From: Sambucus nigra
Taxonomy: Eukaryota > Streptophyta > Magnoliopsida > Dipsacales > Adoxaceae
Length of the DNA: 64,000 nucleotides
Direction: 5' to 3'
Assembly: GCA_949130495.1 (NCBI GenBank)
Contig: CASBWL010000047.1
Span: 1,302,001 to 1,366,000 of the forward strand
In this document: piece by piece, positions 1 through 10,718 of the stretch
How the letters are laid out: every line of letters begins with the position of its first letter
How positions within the stretch are numbered: position 1 is the first letter of the stretch
Position numbers and translations under genes: made by a program
Notes under the pieces: model-generated
Database searches by the model: none
What the model saw: the letters and a program-made list of their open reading frames with translations, nothing else
Told to the model about the DNA's origin: nothing

Positions 1-575
1 AATATTGATTTATTAGACTCGTTAGGAATTATGTTTGGAAAATAAACCGTCGACAAAGAGTAATTAGACTCGTTGTTAGGAAATTCGTGTCAAAATCACC
101 TTCACTAAGTCCAAACTCGCCAAGCCTTCGGTGTTTTACATATCATGTCCTATCAGGTTTGTATTTTGTTTGGACCATGTTCATGTCATTTTGTTATGGG
201 TCATATCATGTAGTTGTAGTAAAAAATTAATCAAAACTTGATTTGATAAGTTATCGTCAGTTGCAGATCCATCAATTAGGAATCCGATTTGGTCATGGCT
301 CCACCCAAACCGGTCAAAAAGGTGATAGGATAATGTCTTGGGAACGGGTGGTATCTCAATATTCTTCTCCTACTATTAAGGCAACATGGTTCACACATCA
401 AAATAATAAAAATTAGTGTACATTTGTTTTAACTTCCACACTATAAAACATTCCAACTACAACTTAATATGAAGTGTGACGCAACAATTTCTCAGTTAAT
501 CTCAGCAACATGTCAGAAGTAAAGGAGTTAGTTTTCAAACATCTAACAACAATTTGAAAGGGTGTAATATCTCAT

Positions 576-580
576 CAAAC
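576..580. other. Target-site duplication, left copy (CAAAC)
   Basis: CAAAC sits directly before the TGTAAC start of the LTR and is repeated at 10,026-10,030 directly after the TTACA end. Units 4 and 5 (near 20,335 and 28,264) carry the uninterrupted sequence with a single CAAAC, so the empty site is visible in paralogues. Confidence 0.92.
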
Positions 581-1013
581 TGTAACAACCCGCCCTTTTT
601 GGAGACGATTAAATTCCATAATTCGTTATAAATTGGAATTTGGGAAATTTTCCTAAATAGTAATTTTTGGGATTTTCGAGGATTAAATGATTTTCGAAGG
701 TTGTTGTGATTATTTTTGGGACTATGTAGGTCGAAATATTTTAATTATATTTCTCCGTTGAGTAAAGCAACACGAGGTAAGATTTTAATTAGAAAACCCG
801 CATAAAGTTATTTTGGATTGAAATAGTGATTTGCACTCAAGTACCTCGAATGAAAATTTCGGCTGCGCCATGAGTCTCGGAATGTCCGAGATAGTCAGAA
901 ACGCGTGTCCGATTGTCAAAAATGAGTTTCGGGTAATTTTAGAGGTAAAAGTAACTCGTAATTGGGTAAACGAGTCATTTTTGGGTTTTAAGGGGTATAA
1001 CCCTTTTTCTTCT

Positions 1014-1020
1014 TATATAA
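1014..1020 (+). promoter_or_regulatory. LTR TATA box (TATATAA)
   Basis: TATATAA, 434 bp into the LTR, is followed at once by a G/A-rich tract, as in many plant LTR promoters. The same layout recurs in the 3' LTR (7,016-7,022) and, inverted, in the LTRs at 49,623-49,629 and 54,624-54,630. A start about 30 bp downstream would place the palindrome cluster and hairpin array inside the transcribed R/U5 part; that is inference. Confidence 0.65.
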
Positions 1021-1485
1021 AGAGGGGGATAAGGAGAAAAGAAGAAAAAAATAAGAGAAAAGAGAGAAGAGAGAGGAGGAAGAAAAAAGGAAAAAAGGGG
1101 GAGATTCCGACCAGCCTCCGCGGGGATTCGGCTCGAGGACGTCGGATTTTATCCACGAGGCAAGTGTTTACTTGCTTTATTTATTTTTAAGCATAAATAT
1201 CTCATATCATTGTTGGTATAACAAACCCTAACGATTTTGGGTTGGGTTTTCGTGGATAAAATGGGTTTTCGAAAGTTAAAGCGAATAAACCCCAAAAATT
1301 TGATAATTGGAGAAATTTAGAAATTAATTGAAATTAATTGGTGGTTTAGGGTTCTAGGATGTTTAGAACCCTTAATATATTTGTATTTGTAGTTGGTTGA
1401 GGTTGTAGGTCATTGGGTGAGGCGACAAAAGCATGGGAGAAGCTTTAATGGCTGAAACAGCTTCTCGGGGAAGAAGCTGCCCGCT

Positions 1486-1565
1486 ATGATCGATCGATCG
1501 ATCATGGGGGCTCGATCGATCGATCCATCGATCGATTGACGGCCAGGGGTCAATCGATCGACCCC
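1486..1565. repeat. TCGA-centred palindrome cluster, GATC type
   Basis: Four palindromic blocks built from GATCGATC. The first (1,486-1,505) is a perfect 20-bp palindrome. The last (1,546-1,565) is a 20-bp near-palindrome with GGGGTC/GACCCC arms. Centres lie near 1,495, 1,517, 1,531 and 1,555. The counterpart at 7,491-7,570 is more regular. Unrelated palindromes with the same TCGA centre occupy the same part of the other LTRs in the window. Confidence 0.85.
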
Positions 1566-2636
1566 TGTTGAAAGAGGAAAATTTTTCTAGGATGTTTCAG
1601 ATGGGTTAGATTCCAATTCATCTTGTTTCGAGGTTAATTATGCGATAAAACAAAGGGGCTTTTAGGACTGTATGGTCCTTTAATTAAGGGGATTTAGGAG
1701 GCTAGGGTGAGGGTTTTAATGTGTAACCCTTAAACGATATTTTCGAGGAAAATAGAATAATTGATGAGTTAAGATGTTGGGATTCCTAAAATAGGGTAGG
1801 GACCCCTACATGATTAATTGGTCTACGTGTAGTCTTTGAGTTCATGGAAATGAAATCCCTAACCCACTATATTTAAGGTTGTTTGCGTGAGATAAATCCC
1901 GAGGACATTTCTAGTAGGCATCTAGGCCTATATAATTATGCGTATAGAAAGGATAATTATATCTATTACTGTTAAGTGTATCCTAGGAGATAATTAGGAT
2001 AATTTGGGGATGTAGATATATGTATATTCACTTAGAGTGAATTGTTAAAATTGGAGACATCCAATAAAGTCCTTCAAGATGATGAAGGTATTTATTAGTT
2101 TTGAAAGTAAGGAAATACTTTAGGTTTAGTGTCATGCTTATATGAATGCATGATTATGAATCCTTGAGGGAATCTTTGGGATCAATGATCATCGATAGAT
2201 GGTTTGGAAAATAGGGCCATTCTTATATATTCAGGGATAAATATATGGTATATGTATATACTATGTTATTAATGTATATATATGATATGACGTAAATGAT
2301 TTTTAAAACATAAAAATGAATATTTTCAAAATGGAAAAGAAAAGATTTTCATAATTAATAAAATATGGATTACACACCTCCCTAAATCACTGTCATAAGG
2401 GAAGCCCCCTGGCTAATGAAGGCAGGGTGGATATAGTCCTATAGGCCATATGAGAGATTATTTGTACTGCGATGGTTAGGTAATTATAAAGTGGTCATGA
2501 CTATCCCGCAGGCATAAGGCCGCTTCCCGACGTTGGTAGGTTCCCAGGTTGTCTTGTATAGATAGGCCCTGGAAGATGATAGCCATTTAGGGGCGCGTCC
2601 AGTGGGGAAACCCGTAGGGGCTGTCTTAGTTTTATT

Positions 2637-2958
2637 AAAGCAATTTATGATAATAAATTGGCTTTAATTTACATTTCCTAAGAATAAAAAGGGAAATGGG
2701 ATAAAGATTTTGGCTTCGGTAACACTCCCGGATGGAAGAAGGGATGTGGAAGCATATGATATGATCAAAGCATTTTCATGATAATGAAAATGGCTTTGGG
2801 TACATTTCCTGAGTGTAAAAAGGGAAATGGGATGATTTAAAACGGAAAAGTATTTTTGTGATAATAAAACTGGCTTTTAAAAAGGTATACAATATGGTAA
2901 TGCAATTCATGCTGATGAATTGGCTTTTAAATATATTTCCTAGATTTATGAAGGGAAA
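2637..2958 (+). repeat. LTR hairpin array (types I and II alternating)
   Basis: Type I hairpins begin AAAGC, have a variable arm, a loop usually GATA, the complementary arm, and end GGCTTT with one bulged base. They lie at 2,637-2,665, 2,767-2,797, 2,846-2,878 and 2,898-2,927. Type II hairpins pair CATTTCC with GGGAAATG across a loop of about 11 nt, at 2,672-2,698, 2,803-2,829 and 2,934-2,958. The type I arms differ between hairpins yet stay complementary: AATTTAT/ATAAATT, ATTTTCAT/ATGAAAAT, AATTCAT/ATGAATT. Confidence 0.8.
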
Positions 2959-3203
2959 TAGAAAGTTTTGACATGAGTATAGAATACACCTCAGTCCGAG
3001 AGGTAGATCCGGATGTGTATTATAAAGATGATATTAAAATTGGTAAACCTCAGTCCGGGAGATATTATCCGGATGTATATGGTAAAACGTATATAATAAT
3101 TGAATGTGGCCTGTATATATACATATGTATATATTTGTACTTTAGATGGGTGCTACGGGCCTAATGGATCTGTACCATTAACCTTGCCATGTAGTAGTGT
3201 ATC

Positions 3204-3246
3204 GTGGGGGTTCCTTGTTTGGATTTCACTTTGCGAGACACCCCAC
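3204..3246 (+). other. Stem-loop with conserved 31-nt loop (LTR copy)
   Basis: The stem GTGGGG/CCCCAC encloses a loop beginning GTTCCTTGTTTGGATTTC and ending GCGAGACA. The loop recurs with different but still pairing stems at 5,487-5,535 and 5,993-6,033, and in other LTRs. Function unknown. Confidence 0.7.
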
Positions 3247-3552
3247 GCACGAACTTAGTGCAGTGTTGAGAATGCAGGGAAGTTTAGCCCTTAGCACTTG
3301 GACTATCGAGTGTAGATAGTAGCTGGGTGATTAGACTAGTTAGGCAGGGTAGCTTGACTAGGATGAGTTGTTAGGGTGCGTTAGGTGTGCACTATTAGAG
3401 GAAAGGTGAGGGCTATCTCATGGGAGTGTGATACCAATTTAAATATGAGATAAAACTATTTTTCTAATATCAAGCATTTATGCACTTGCAAAATATTTTC
3501 AAATTCGGGGTCTGACCCGTTTATCTACTTTTCTTTTCTTGTTATATTATAT

Positions 3553-3587
<35 letters not shown>

Positions 3588-4025
3588 GGTGTCCAGACAC
3601 AGGGACGCCTGGATGACACTTCCTTCGAGTCAGACGTCTGCTGCAGCAGCTGTGCATGAGTGCAGGTTTTCGATAGACGCTTCTATCCTTGTAATCTAGA
3701 TAGGAGGTATTGTGTAAATATTCGGGCCAATGGTCCAACTATTTTTATGAATTCTTTGAGCATCATTCGATATGGTTGTATAATTTGAACCGACTGTTCC
3801 GTTTTTTTATTTCATTTCAGTTTCATATACGTATAAACTGTGTGGATGTTTTAATTATCTTCGCTTAAAAATAGTAGTTAAGTAAAAATTTAATGCTCAC
3901 CTAACAGGATATTAGTAATTAAATGGATTTTCGTCAGTGATGCTAAGAATGATCCATATGTGACTCCTGTTTTAATTTGATATAGGAGTGATCGCCCGGT
4001 TTCCCGTTAGGCGGTTTGTTACAGA

Positions 4026-4038
4026 TGGTATCAGAGCA
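4026..4038 (+). other. Primer-binding site, initiator tRNA-Met
   Basis: TGGTATCAGAGCA lies 2 bp inside the 5' LTR. It is the standard plant LTR-retrotransposon PBS, complementary to the 3' end of initiator tRNA-Met. Confidence 0.95.
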
Positions 4039-5486
4039 TCAGGTTCAAGCGTCCTTAGGAATCTGTGCAGATGTACTACGCTTTCAGCGTTGCTCTCGAT
4101 TCGATATAGAGCCCCAGGATTAGGATTGTTGATTTCTCCTGTGAGACTTCGTTCTACTGCCATAGCACCATAGCATAAGATTTATAGTAATCCATTGCGT
4201 GCTCGTTCTAGGATCGTGTGCCGATCGAAGAAGGACGACCAATGAGGGCCTCGGGGTGGACAGTAGGAGGCGATGCTTAGCTGGGGCAACTGGTAGAAGT
4301 CGGGGGATTAGGACCGCCGTAGAGGTCACTCCCCTTATGGCAATTATTAAGGATTGTTGCAACGACTAATAAAGTATAGGTTATGAGCATACAAGTACTG
4401 CCATGGTAGAAAGTGGTACTCAAGTTGAACTACCTCGTGGAGATAAGGGTTCGAAAAAAGGTCTTTGATAGGGACCGTACGTTAAAATTGGGGTTGTGCT
4501 AAGTGAGCGTGACACTACCTAGTGGAAGTAGAAGGCTCGGGAGCTTCGGCTTAAGAGTAGGGTATGGAAATACCCAGATGTGAAAATTTAAGGACAATTT
4601 TCACTTGTAGGGAGAATGTGGGTGTGTTCAGGTGCCCCTGAGTGGACATCCACATGGGGAGATTTGTTGGAACCGGTAGTGGAGTTTCCTTTTAACGAAG
4701 AAGTTAATAGGATTAGTAAGGTGATTGTAAGGAGTAAGGTTATAGAGTCTGATGGTGTGGACAACTTTATCATGGTCAGGAAGACCACTGGTTGAAATGG
4801 TAATGTGGAGTGCGGAGCCACACGGTTATCTCTTCCCGGTAGGAATAAAGGACAAGGTTAGGGTACCCAGACAGGGCCTAGAGTAAGAAATTCTAGTAAG
4901 AAGTGTGGCGAGATGAAGTTGTGGTGTTTGTTGGCCTTAGACTCGTATGTGTAAATTGAGTTGTGTCGGTCTCGATAACATAATAATGTAGGCTTATGTG
5001 TTTTTCGCGGTAGCGGAATTTTATTTTCTTTCGCTCGTCATAGAGGCGGGTGTTTATATTTTGTACATATTGTATAAGATTATCGTATTATCAGAGCGAT
5101 AGCAGGCTAATGATGGCAAGACTATCGTGTCCATAGTTCCTGGAGGGAATAGGTTGTTGTTGCAATATCTCTCCTGGATACCGGTTGAGTACCCCTTTAT
5201 TGATATCGGTAAATGGAACCTCGATGAGCAGAGGCTTTATTTTTATGTTGTGAGTGTGTGGCGACCTTATCGATATGATTTAAGGCCCACATGATTATTG
5301 TTGAACTGTAAGATTAAGCTCATTATTGATTGCGCAAGGACTTAAATTGAGTGCGAGCGCAGGGTGGTATGACTCTTAGTTAGAGATAGGAGTTCAGACC
5401 ACCTTTTTGTTGGATTAGGGGATAGGGATATCCCGGTTGCATGTTGAAATAACGAAACTCCATAACCAATGAAGTCAAGTGTCAAT

Positions 5487-5535
5487 GTGTGGAGGGGTTC
5501 CTTGTTTGGATTTCTCTTTGCGAGACACTCCACAC
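5487..5535 (+). other. Stem-loop with conserved loop, internal copy 1
   Basis: The stem GTGTGGAG/CTCCACAC (8 bp) encloses the TTCCTTGTTTGGATTTC...GCGAGACA loop also seen in the LTRs. Against the LTR stem, paired positions have changed together (GGGG/CCCC to GGAG/CTCC). Confidence 0.7.
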
Positions 5536-5992
5536 ATGACTCTTAACGACATCGGGAGTGGGGAACTGTTATAGGATGCAAGGATGTTGGTTTTGTGGAA
5601 AAGGTCTTATAGTGTCGATGAACCACTATAGGCAATGACCCACATGATGATGATTTACTTATGGAGATATGGTTCTATGGAAAAGCACTAAAGTGGTCCC
5701 CTCGCCACAAGTGGGTGGGTGAGGTTGGACTTAGAGAAATTTATTTGAGGATAATAACCAGCCTTAATGAAAAGGAAGATTTTGAGCAGATAAATTTTGG
5801 GTATAATATTTCTGACACTTTCTACAGAAAGTGAGCACTTCGATTGATTCGGTTTCCTTCCGTATGGACGGAAGGATAAGATAGTAGAAACGTGTCTGTA
5901 GGTTAGCGTAAGTAGGATTTAGGACGTCCCGCTGGTGTGCCTTAGGTAGCTATATCTCTATGACCGACTACGCTACGGAGTAGTGTAACGAG

Positions 5993-6033
5993 ATGGTTCC
6001 TTGTTTGGATTTCGCTTCAGTGAGACGTCCCAT
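5993..6033 (+). other. Stem-loop with conserved loop, internal copy 2
   Basis: A weaker third version: ATGG pairs with CCAT around TTCCTTGTTTGGATTTCGC and GTGAGACG. It lies about 500 bp downstream of internal copy 1. Confidence 0.5.
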
Positions 6034-6570
6034 GCATGAAACCGAGAAAATGTCGGAAGTTGAGAGAGGTATTGGGCACTCGGGATATACTTAGGATTAC
6101 ACTCGTTTCGCGTAGTTAGAGTAACGCTTAGACCTTAGTATTTTTATTAGAGTTAGTGGCGCCAAGTTTAGGAGAATGAAATTTCGTGGGTTCGGAGGAC
6201 CCATAGGTGAGTTTTACACCGAGGAAAGGAGACCCTTAATGGGAGAGAGTGTTACGTGTCAGACGTTCTCTATGAATGTGCAGATGTGCACAGGTTAGAA
6301 AGGTGTATGGGCACCTTAGTAAGTTGGTTTATATACCACCTGAAATAGAAGGGGCGTAGTATATAAAGTTGAAATATATTCCGTGAGGCACTAGTAATGA
6401 TGAGTCCTATGTGACGCTATTGGAGTCAATTTATGTCCCTGGTGGCAGTGTGGTATATGGTTGGGAACCGTGGGGTTAGTATCGTTTCCCTTGAGGTATT
6501 AGGATTTGGAGCAATTCTAGGATTTGGTGGTGTAGGTTATGCCTGAATTTTGAGGACGAAATTTCGTTGT

Positions 6571-6582
6571 AAGGGGGGAGTA
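6571..6582 (+). other. Polypurine tract
   Basis: AAGGGGGGAGTA directly precedes the 3' LTR, where plus-strand DNA synthesis is primed during reverse transcription. Confidence 0.9.
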
Positions 6583-7490
6583 TGTAACAAGCCGCCCTTT
6601 TTGGAGACGATTAAATTCCATTATTAATTATAAATTGGAATTTCAGAAATTTCCCTAAATAGTAATTTTTGGGATTTTCGAGGATTAAATGATTTTCGAA
6701 GGATGTTGTGATTATTTTTGGGACTATATAGGTCAAAATATTTTAATCATATGTCGCCGTTGAGTAAAGCGACAAGAGGTAAGATTTTAATTAGAAAACC
6801 CGCATAAAGTTATTTTGGGTTGAAATAGTGATTTGAGGTCAAGTACCTCGGATGAAAATTTCGATTGCGCCATGAGTCTCGGAATGTCCGAGATAGTCGG
6901 AAAATAGTGTATGATTGTCAAAAATGAGTTTCGGGTAATTTTAGAGGTAAAAGTAACTCGTAATTGGGTAAACGAGTTGTTTTTGGGTTTTAAGGGGTAT
7001 AACCCTTTTTCTTCTTATATAAAGAGGGGGATAGGGAGAAAAGAAGAAAGAAAGAAGAGAAAAGGGAGAGAAGAGAGAGAGGAGGAATAAAAGAGGAGAA
7101 AAGGGGGAGATTCCGACCAGCCTCCGCGGGCATTCGGCTCGAGAACGTCGGATCTTATCCACGAGGGAAGTGTTTACTTGCTTTATTTATTTTTAAGCAT
7201 AAATATATCATATCATGGTTGGTATAACAAACCCTAACGATTTTGGGTTGGGTTTTCGTGGATAAAACGTGTTTTCGAAAGTTAAAGCGAATAAACCCCT
7301 AAAATTTGATAATTGGAGAAATTTAGAAATTAACTGAAATTAATTGGTGGTTTAGGGTTCTAGGATGTTTATAACCCTTAATATATGTGTATTTGTAGTT
7401 GGTTGAGGTTGTAGGTCGTTGGGTGAGACTACAAAAGCGTGGGAGAAGCTTTAATGGCTGAAACAGCTTCTCGGGGAAGAAGCTGCCCGC

Positions 7491-7570
7491 CATGATCGAT
7501 CGATCGATCATGGGGGCTTAATCGATCCAGCCATCGATCGATCGACGGCCAAGGGTCGATCGATCGACCC
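7491..7570. repeat. TCGA-centred palindrome cluster, GATC type (3' LTR)
   Basis: Four palindromic blocks with centres near 7,501.5, 7,523.5, 7,539.5 and 7,561.5, giving spacings of 22, 16 and 22 bp: two pairs, each with 22-bp spacing. The first block (7,491-7,512) is a perfect 22-bp palindrome. The last (7,553-7,570) is a perfect 18-bp palindrome with GGGTC/GACCC arms. Confidence 0.85.
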
Positions 7571-8662
7571 CTGCTAAAAGATGAAAAAATTTCTACGATG
7601 TTATGGATGGGTTAGATTCCAATTCATCTTGTTTCGAGGTTAATTAAGCGATAAAACATTGGGCCTTTTAGGACTATATGGTGCTTTAATTAAGGGAATT
7701 TAGGAGGGTAGGGTGAGGGTTTTAATGTATTCCCCTTAAACTATATTTTCGAGGAAAATATAATAATTGACGAGTTAAGATGTTGGGATTCCTAAAATAG
7801 GGTGGGGACCCCTAAATGATTAATTGGTCTAAGTGTAGTCTTTGGGTTCATGGAAATGAAATCCCTAACCCACTATATTTAAGGTTGTTCGGGTGAGATA
7901 AATCCCGAGGACAGTTCTAGTAGGGATATAGGCCTATATAATTATGCGTATAGAATGCATAATTATATCGATTACTGTTAAGTGTATCCTAGGAGATAAT
8001 TAGGATAATTTGGGGATGTAGATATATGTATATTAACTTAGAGTGAATTGATAAAATTGGAGACATCCAATAATGTCCATAAAGATGATTAAGGTATTTA
8101 TTAGTTATGAAAGTAAGGAAATACATTAGGTTTAGTATCATGCTTATATGAATGCATTATTATGATTCCTTGAAGGAATCTTTGGGATTAATGATCATCG
8201 ATAGATGGTTTGGCAAATATGGCCATTCTTATATATTTAGGGAGGAATATATGGGATATATACATACTATGTGATTAAAGTATATATATGATATGACGTA
8301 AATGATTTTGAAAATATAAAAATGAATATTTTCAAAATGGAAAAGAAAAGATTTTCATAATTAATAAAATATGGATTACACACCCCCCTAAATCGCTATC
8401 ATAAGGGAAGTTGCGCAAGTGAGGTGAAGCCCCCGGGCTAAGGAATGCAGGGTGGATATAGTCCTATAGGCCATATGAGCGATTATTTGTACTGCGCTGG
8501 TTAGGTGATTCTGGGTGTGGTCATGACTATCTCGCAGGCATATGGCCGCTTCCCGATGTTGGTAAGTTCCCAGGTTGTCTTGTATAGATAGGCCCTAGAA
8601 TATGATAGCCATTTAGGGGCGCGTCCAGTGGGGAAACCCGGAGGGGCGGTCTTAGTTTTATT

Positions 8663-8986
8663 AAAGCAATTTATGATAATAAATTGGCTTTAATTTACAT
8701 TTCCTGAGTATAAAAAGGGAAATGGGATAAGGATTTTGGCTTCGGTAACACTCCCGGATGGAAGACGGGATGTGGAAACATATGATATGATCAAAGCATT
8801 TTCATGATAAATAAAATGGCTTTGGGTGCATTTCTTGAGTGTAAAAAGGGAAATGGGATGATTTAAAACGGAAAAGCATTTTTATGATAATAAAACTGGC
8901 TTTTAAAAAGGTATACGATATGGTAAAGCAATTCATGCTAATGAATTGGCTTTTAAATATATTTCCTAGATTTAAGAAGGCAAATA
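8663..8986 (+). repeat. LTR hairpin array (3' LTR copy)
   Basis: Same series of type I and II hairpins as 2,637-2,958. The fourth type I hairpin is cleaner here (AAAGC, AATTCAT, loop GCTA, ATGAATT, GGCTTT), and the third keeps AAAAGC. Confidence 0.75.
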
Positions 8987-9229
8987 GAAAGTTTTGACAT
9001 GAGTGTAGAATACACCTCAGTCCGGGAGGTAGATCCGGATGTGTATTATAAAGATGATATTAAAATTGGTAAACCTCAGTCCGGGAGATATTATCCGGAT
9101 GTATATGGTAAAACGTATATAATAATTGAATGTGGCCTGTATATATACATATGTATATATTTGTACTTTAGATGGGTGCTACGGGCCTAATGGATCTGTA
9201 CCATTAACCCTGCCATGTAGTAGTGTATC

Positions 9230-9272
9230 GTGGGGGTTCCTTGTTTGGATTTTGCTTTGCGAGACACCCCAC
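9230..9272 (+). other. Stem-loop with conserved loop (3' LTR)
   Basis: GTGGGG/CCCCAC stem and the same loop with small changes (TTTTGCTTTGCGAGACA). Confidence 0.65.
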
Positions 9273-10025
9273 GAACGACCTCAGTGCGGTGTTGAGAATG
9301 GAGGGAAGTTTAGCCCTTAGCACTTGGACTAGCTAGGGTAGATAGTAGCTGGGTGATTAGACTAGTTACGCGGGGTATCTTGACTAGGATGTGTTGTTAG
9401 GGTGCGTTAGGTGCGCACTATTAGAGGAGAGGTGAGGGGTATCTCATGGGAGTGCGATACAAATTTAAATATGAGATAAAACTATTTTTCTAATATCAAG
9501 CATTTATGCACTTGCAAAATATTTTCAAGTTCGGGCTCTGACCCGTTTATCTACTTTTCTTTTCTTGTTATATTATATATATATATATAGGTGCCTAGAC
9601 ACAGGGACGCCTAGATGACACTTCCTTCGAGTCAGACGTCTGCTGCAGCAGCTGTGGATGCGTGCAGGTTTTCGATAGACACCTCTATCCTTGTAATCTA
9701 CATTGGAGGTATTGTGTAAATATTCGGGCCAATGGTTCAACTGTTTTTATTTATTCTTGGCACGTCATTCGATAAGGTTGTATAATTTGAACTGAGTGTT
9801 CGGTTATTTTATTTCATTTCAGTTTCATTTTCGTCAAAACTGTGTGGATGTTCTAATTATCTTCGCTTAAAAAGAGTAGTTAAGTAAAATTTTAACGCTC
9901 GCCTAATAGGATATTAGTAATTAAATGGATTTTTGACAGTGATGCTAAGAATTATCCATATGTGACTCCTGTTTTAATTTGATATAGGAGTGATCGCCCG
10001 GTATCCCGTTAGGCGGGTTGTTACA

Positions 10026-10030
10026 CAAAC
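10026..10030. other. Target-site duplication, right copy (CAAAC)
   Basis: Identical to 576-580. The unit sequence TACCCAAAATG continues directly after it. Confidence 0.92.
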
Positions 10031-10436
10031 TACCCAAAATGAAATGAAGGAGAAGTTACACATATCATATCACATTATCTTTAATTATACTAATCAGATT
10101 GAAAAAATATGAATTTAGGAAATATCAGAATGATGGCTATGTATCAAAAAATATATTTGTGACATAACATAACTATCAAAAAACAATTTATTTTGTTTCA
10201 AATTTATGTAAAGTTAAAGAAATTTGTGTTATTGCTCTTTCAAAACACCATACAAACACTAAATAAATAAAAAAAATTGACAGCCTTTGTTTTTTTTAAG
10301 GCTCATAATATTTTTGGCTCTAATTTCACATATATATTTATCTTAACTTATAAGTTATGATAGCCCAAACATAATTTGTTTAGTATTAATATTATTGTAC
10401 TTATTTTAAATTTCCAACTCACCCATTTAATTTGAT

Positions 10437-10718
10437 CTAATTATAAAATTGGGCATGATCAACGGAAAGAATGGAACAAAAAATGATCGAAAAGTGAAGC
10501 TTCATATATGTATTCCAATGATATATGGATAGATCCATTTGACCTATTTGATTAAAAAGAGGAATGCTATAGGAACCGGCTAAATGCATCGGAATACCCC
10601 CACCGGCTGATGTGGCTAACTGAGTTGGCAAGCACCCATGCAAGTAAATAAGCCTAAACCAAGAGAAATGTTTCTTGCGTGGCCTGATGATGATGTTTAT
10701 CCAAACAACAACTTCCAT
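10437..10718 (-). CDS. Doubtful 93-codon ORF, repeated in units 1, 2, 4 and 5
   Basis: An ATG-initiated 93-codon frame, beginning MEVVVWINIIIRPRKK, is open in all four units that contain it (also 13,240-13,521, 20,743-21,024 and 28,677-28,958). I recognise no domain. The frame has a hydrophobic start and a central SAGGGIPMHLAGSYSIPLF stretch. Comparing units 1 and 2, differences fall at silent and residue-changing positions alike, so the shared open frame is better explained by recent duplication than by selection. No promoter is evident. Probably not a gene; listed because it is the only other ORF kept open across copies. Confidence 0.15.
   Translation of the reverse strand: MEVVVWINIIIRPRKKHFSWFRLIYLHGCLPTQLATSAGGGIPMHLAGSYSIPLFNQIGQMDLSIYHWNTYMKLHFSIIFCSILSVDHAQFYN

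Larger units (their letters stand above)
581..4023 (+). repeat. 5' LTR
   Basis: It runs from TGTAACAACCCGCC to GGCGGTTTGTTACA. In order it contains a TATA box near 1,014, a purine-rich stretch (1,020-1,110), a palindrome cluster (1,486-1,565), a hairpin array (2,637-2,958), two short repeats built on CCTCAGTCCG (2,989-3,075), a covarying stem-loop (3,204-3,246), a TA microsatellite (about 3,545-3,587) and a block with CTGCTGCAGCAGCTG. It lacks a stretch of about 20 bp present in the 3' LTR near 8,408-8,430. Confidence 0.92.
4024..6582 (+). mobile_element. Non-coding internal region of the LARD-like element
   Basis: These 2,559 bp lie between the LTRs. All frames are broken; no gag, protease, RT, RNase H or integrase motif is visible and no reading frame exceeds about 80 codons. 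The region has the PBS at its left edge, two copies of the conserved-loop stem-loop (5,487-5,535 and 5,993-6,033) and the PPT at its right edge. Such regions usually keep sequences needed in cis for packaging and reverse transcription; which part does so here is not determined. Confidence 0.85.
581..10025 (+). mobile_element. Complete non-autonomous LTR retrotransposon (LARD-like, Ty3/gypsy-derived)
   Basis: The element has two direct LTRs of 3,443 bp (581-4,023 and 6,583-10,025), a primer-binding site matching the 3' end of initiator tRNA-Met just inside the left LTR, a purine-rich tract just before the right LTR, TG...CA ends and a perfect 5-bp target duplication. The 2,559-bp internal region has no gag-pol frame, so it must move with proteins supplied in trans. 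The sequence before the purine tract (TTTTGAGGACGAAATTTCG) is of the kind found at the end of pol in long-LTR gypsy elements of the Tekay/Del type; this lineage is an inference. The LTRs differ at roughly 16 of the first 205 positions by hand count, so the insertion is not recent. Strand is set by PBS and PPT order. Confidence 0.92.
6583..10025 (+). repeat. 3' LTR
   Basis: Same length (3,443 bp) and order as the 5' LTR, from TGTAACAAGCCGCC to GGCGGGTTGTTACA. It holds a TATA box at 7,016-7,022, palindromes at 7,491-7,570, a hairpin array at 8,663-8,986 and a stem-loop at 9,230-9,272. Scattered substitutions and small indels separate the two LTRs, including a shorter TA microsatellite near 9,570. 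Confidence 0.92.

Noticed and set aside
831..1190. 119-codon frame with a Lys/Glu/Arg-rich middle
   Set aside because: It lies inside the 5' LTR over the TATA box and the G/A-rich leader, and the 3' LTR does not keep it. It is a composition effect.
2973..3164. 63-codon frame present in both LTRs
   Set aside because: It lies over the CCTCAGTCCG repeats and TA-rich LTR sequence, with no domain. Identity in both LTRs follows from LTR duplication.
10600..10640. Similarity between CACCGGCTGATGTGGCTAAC and the GCCATGTCAGCCAGTTGAG block near 15,360 as possible transposon ends
   Set aside because: The shared words are short, the distances differ and no target duplication was found.
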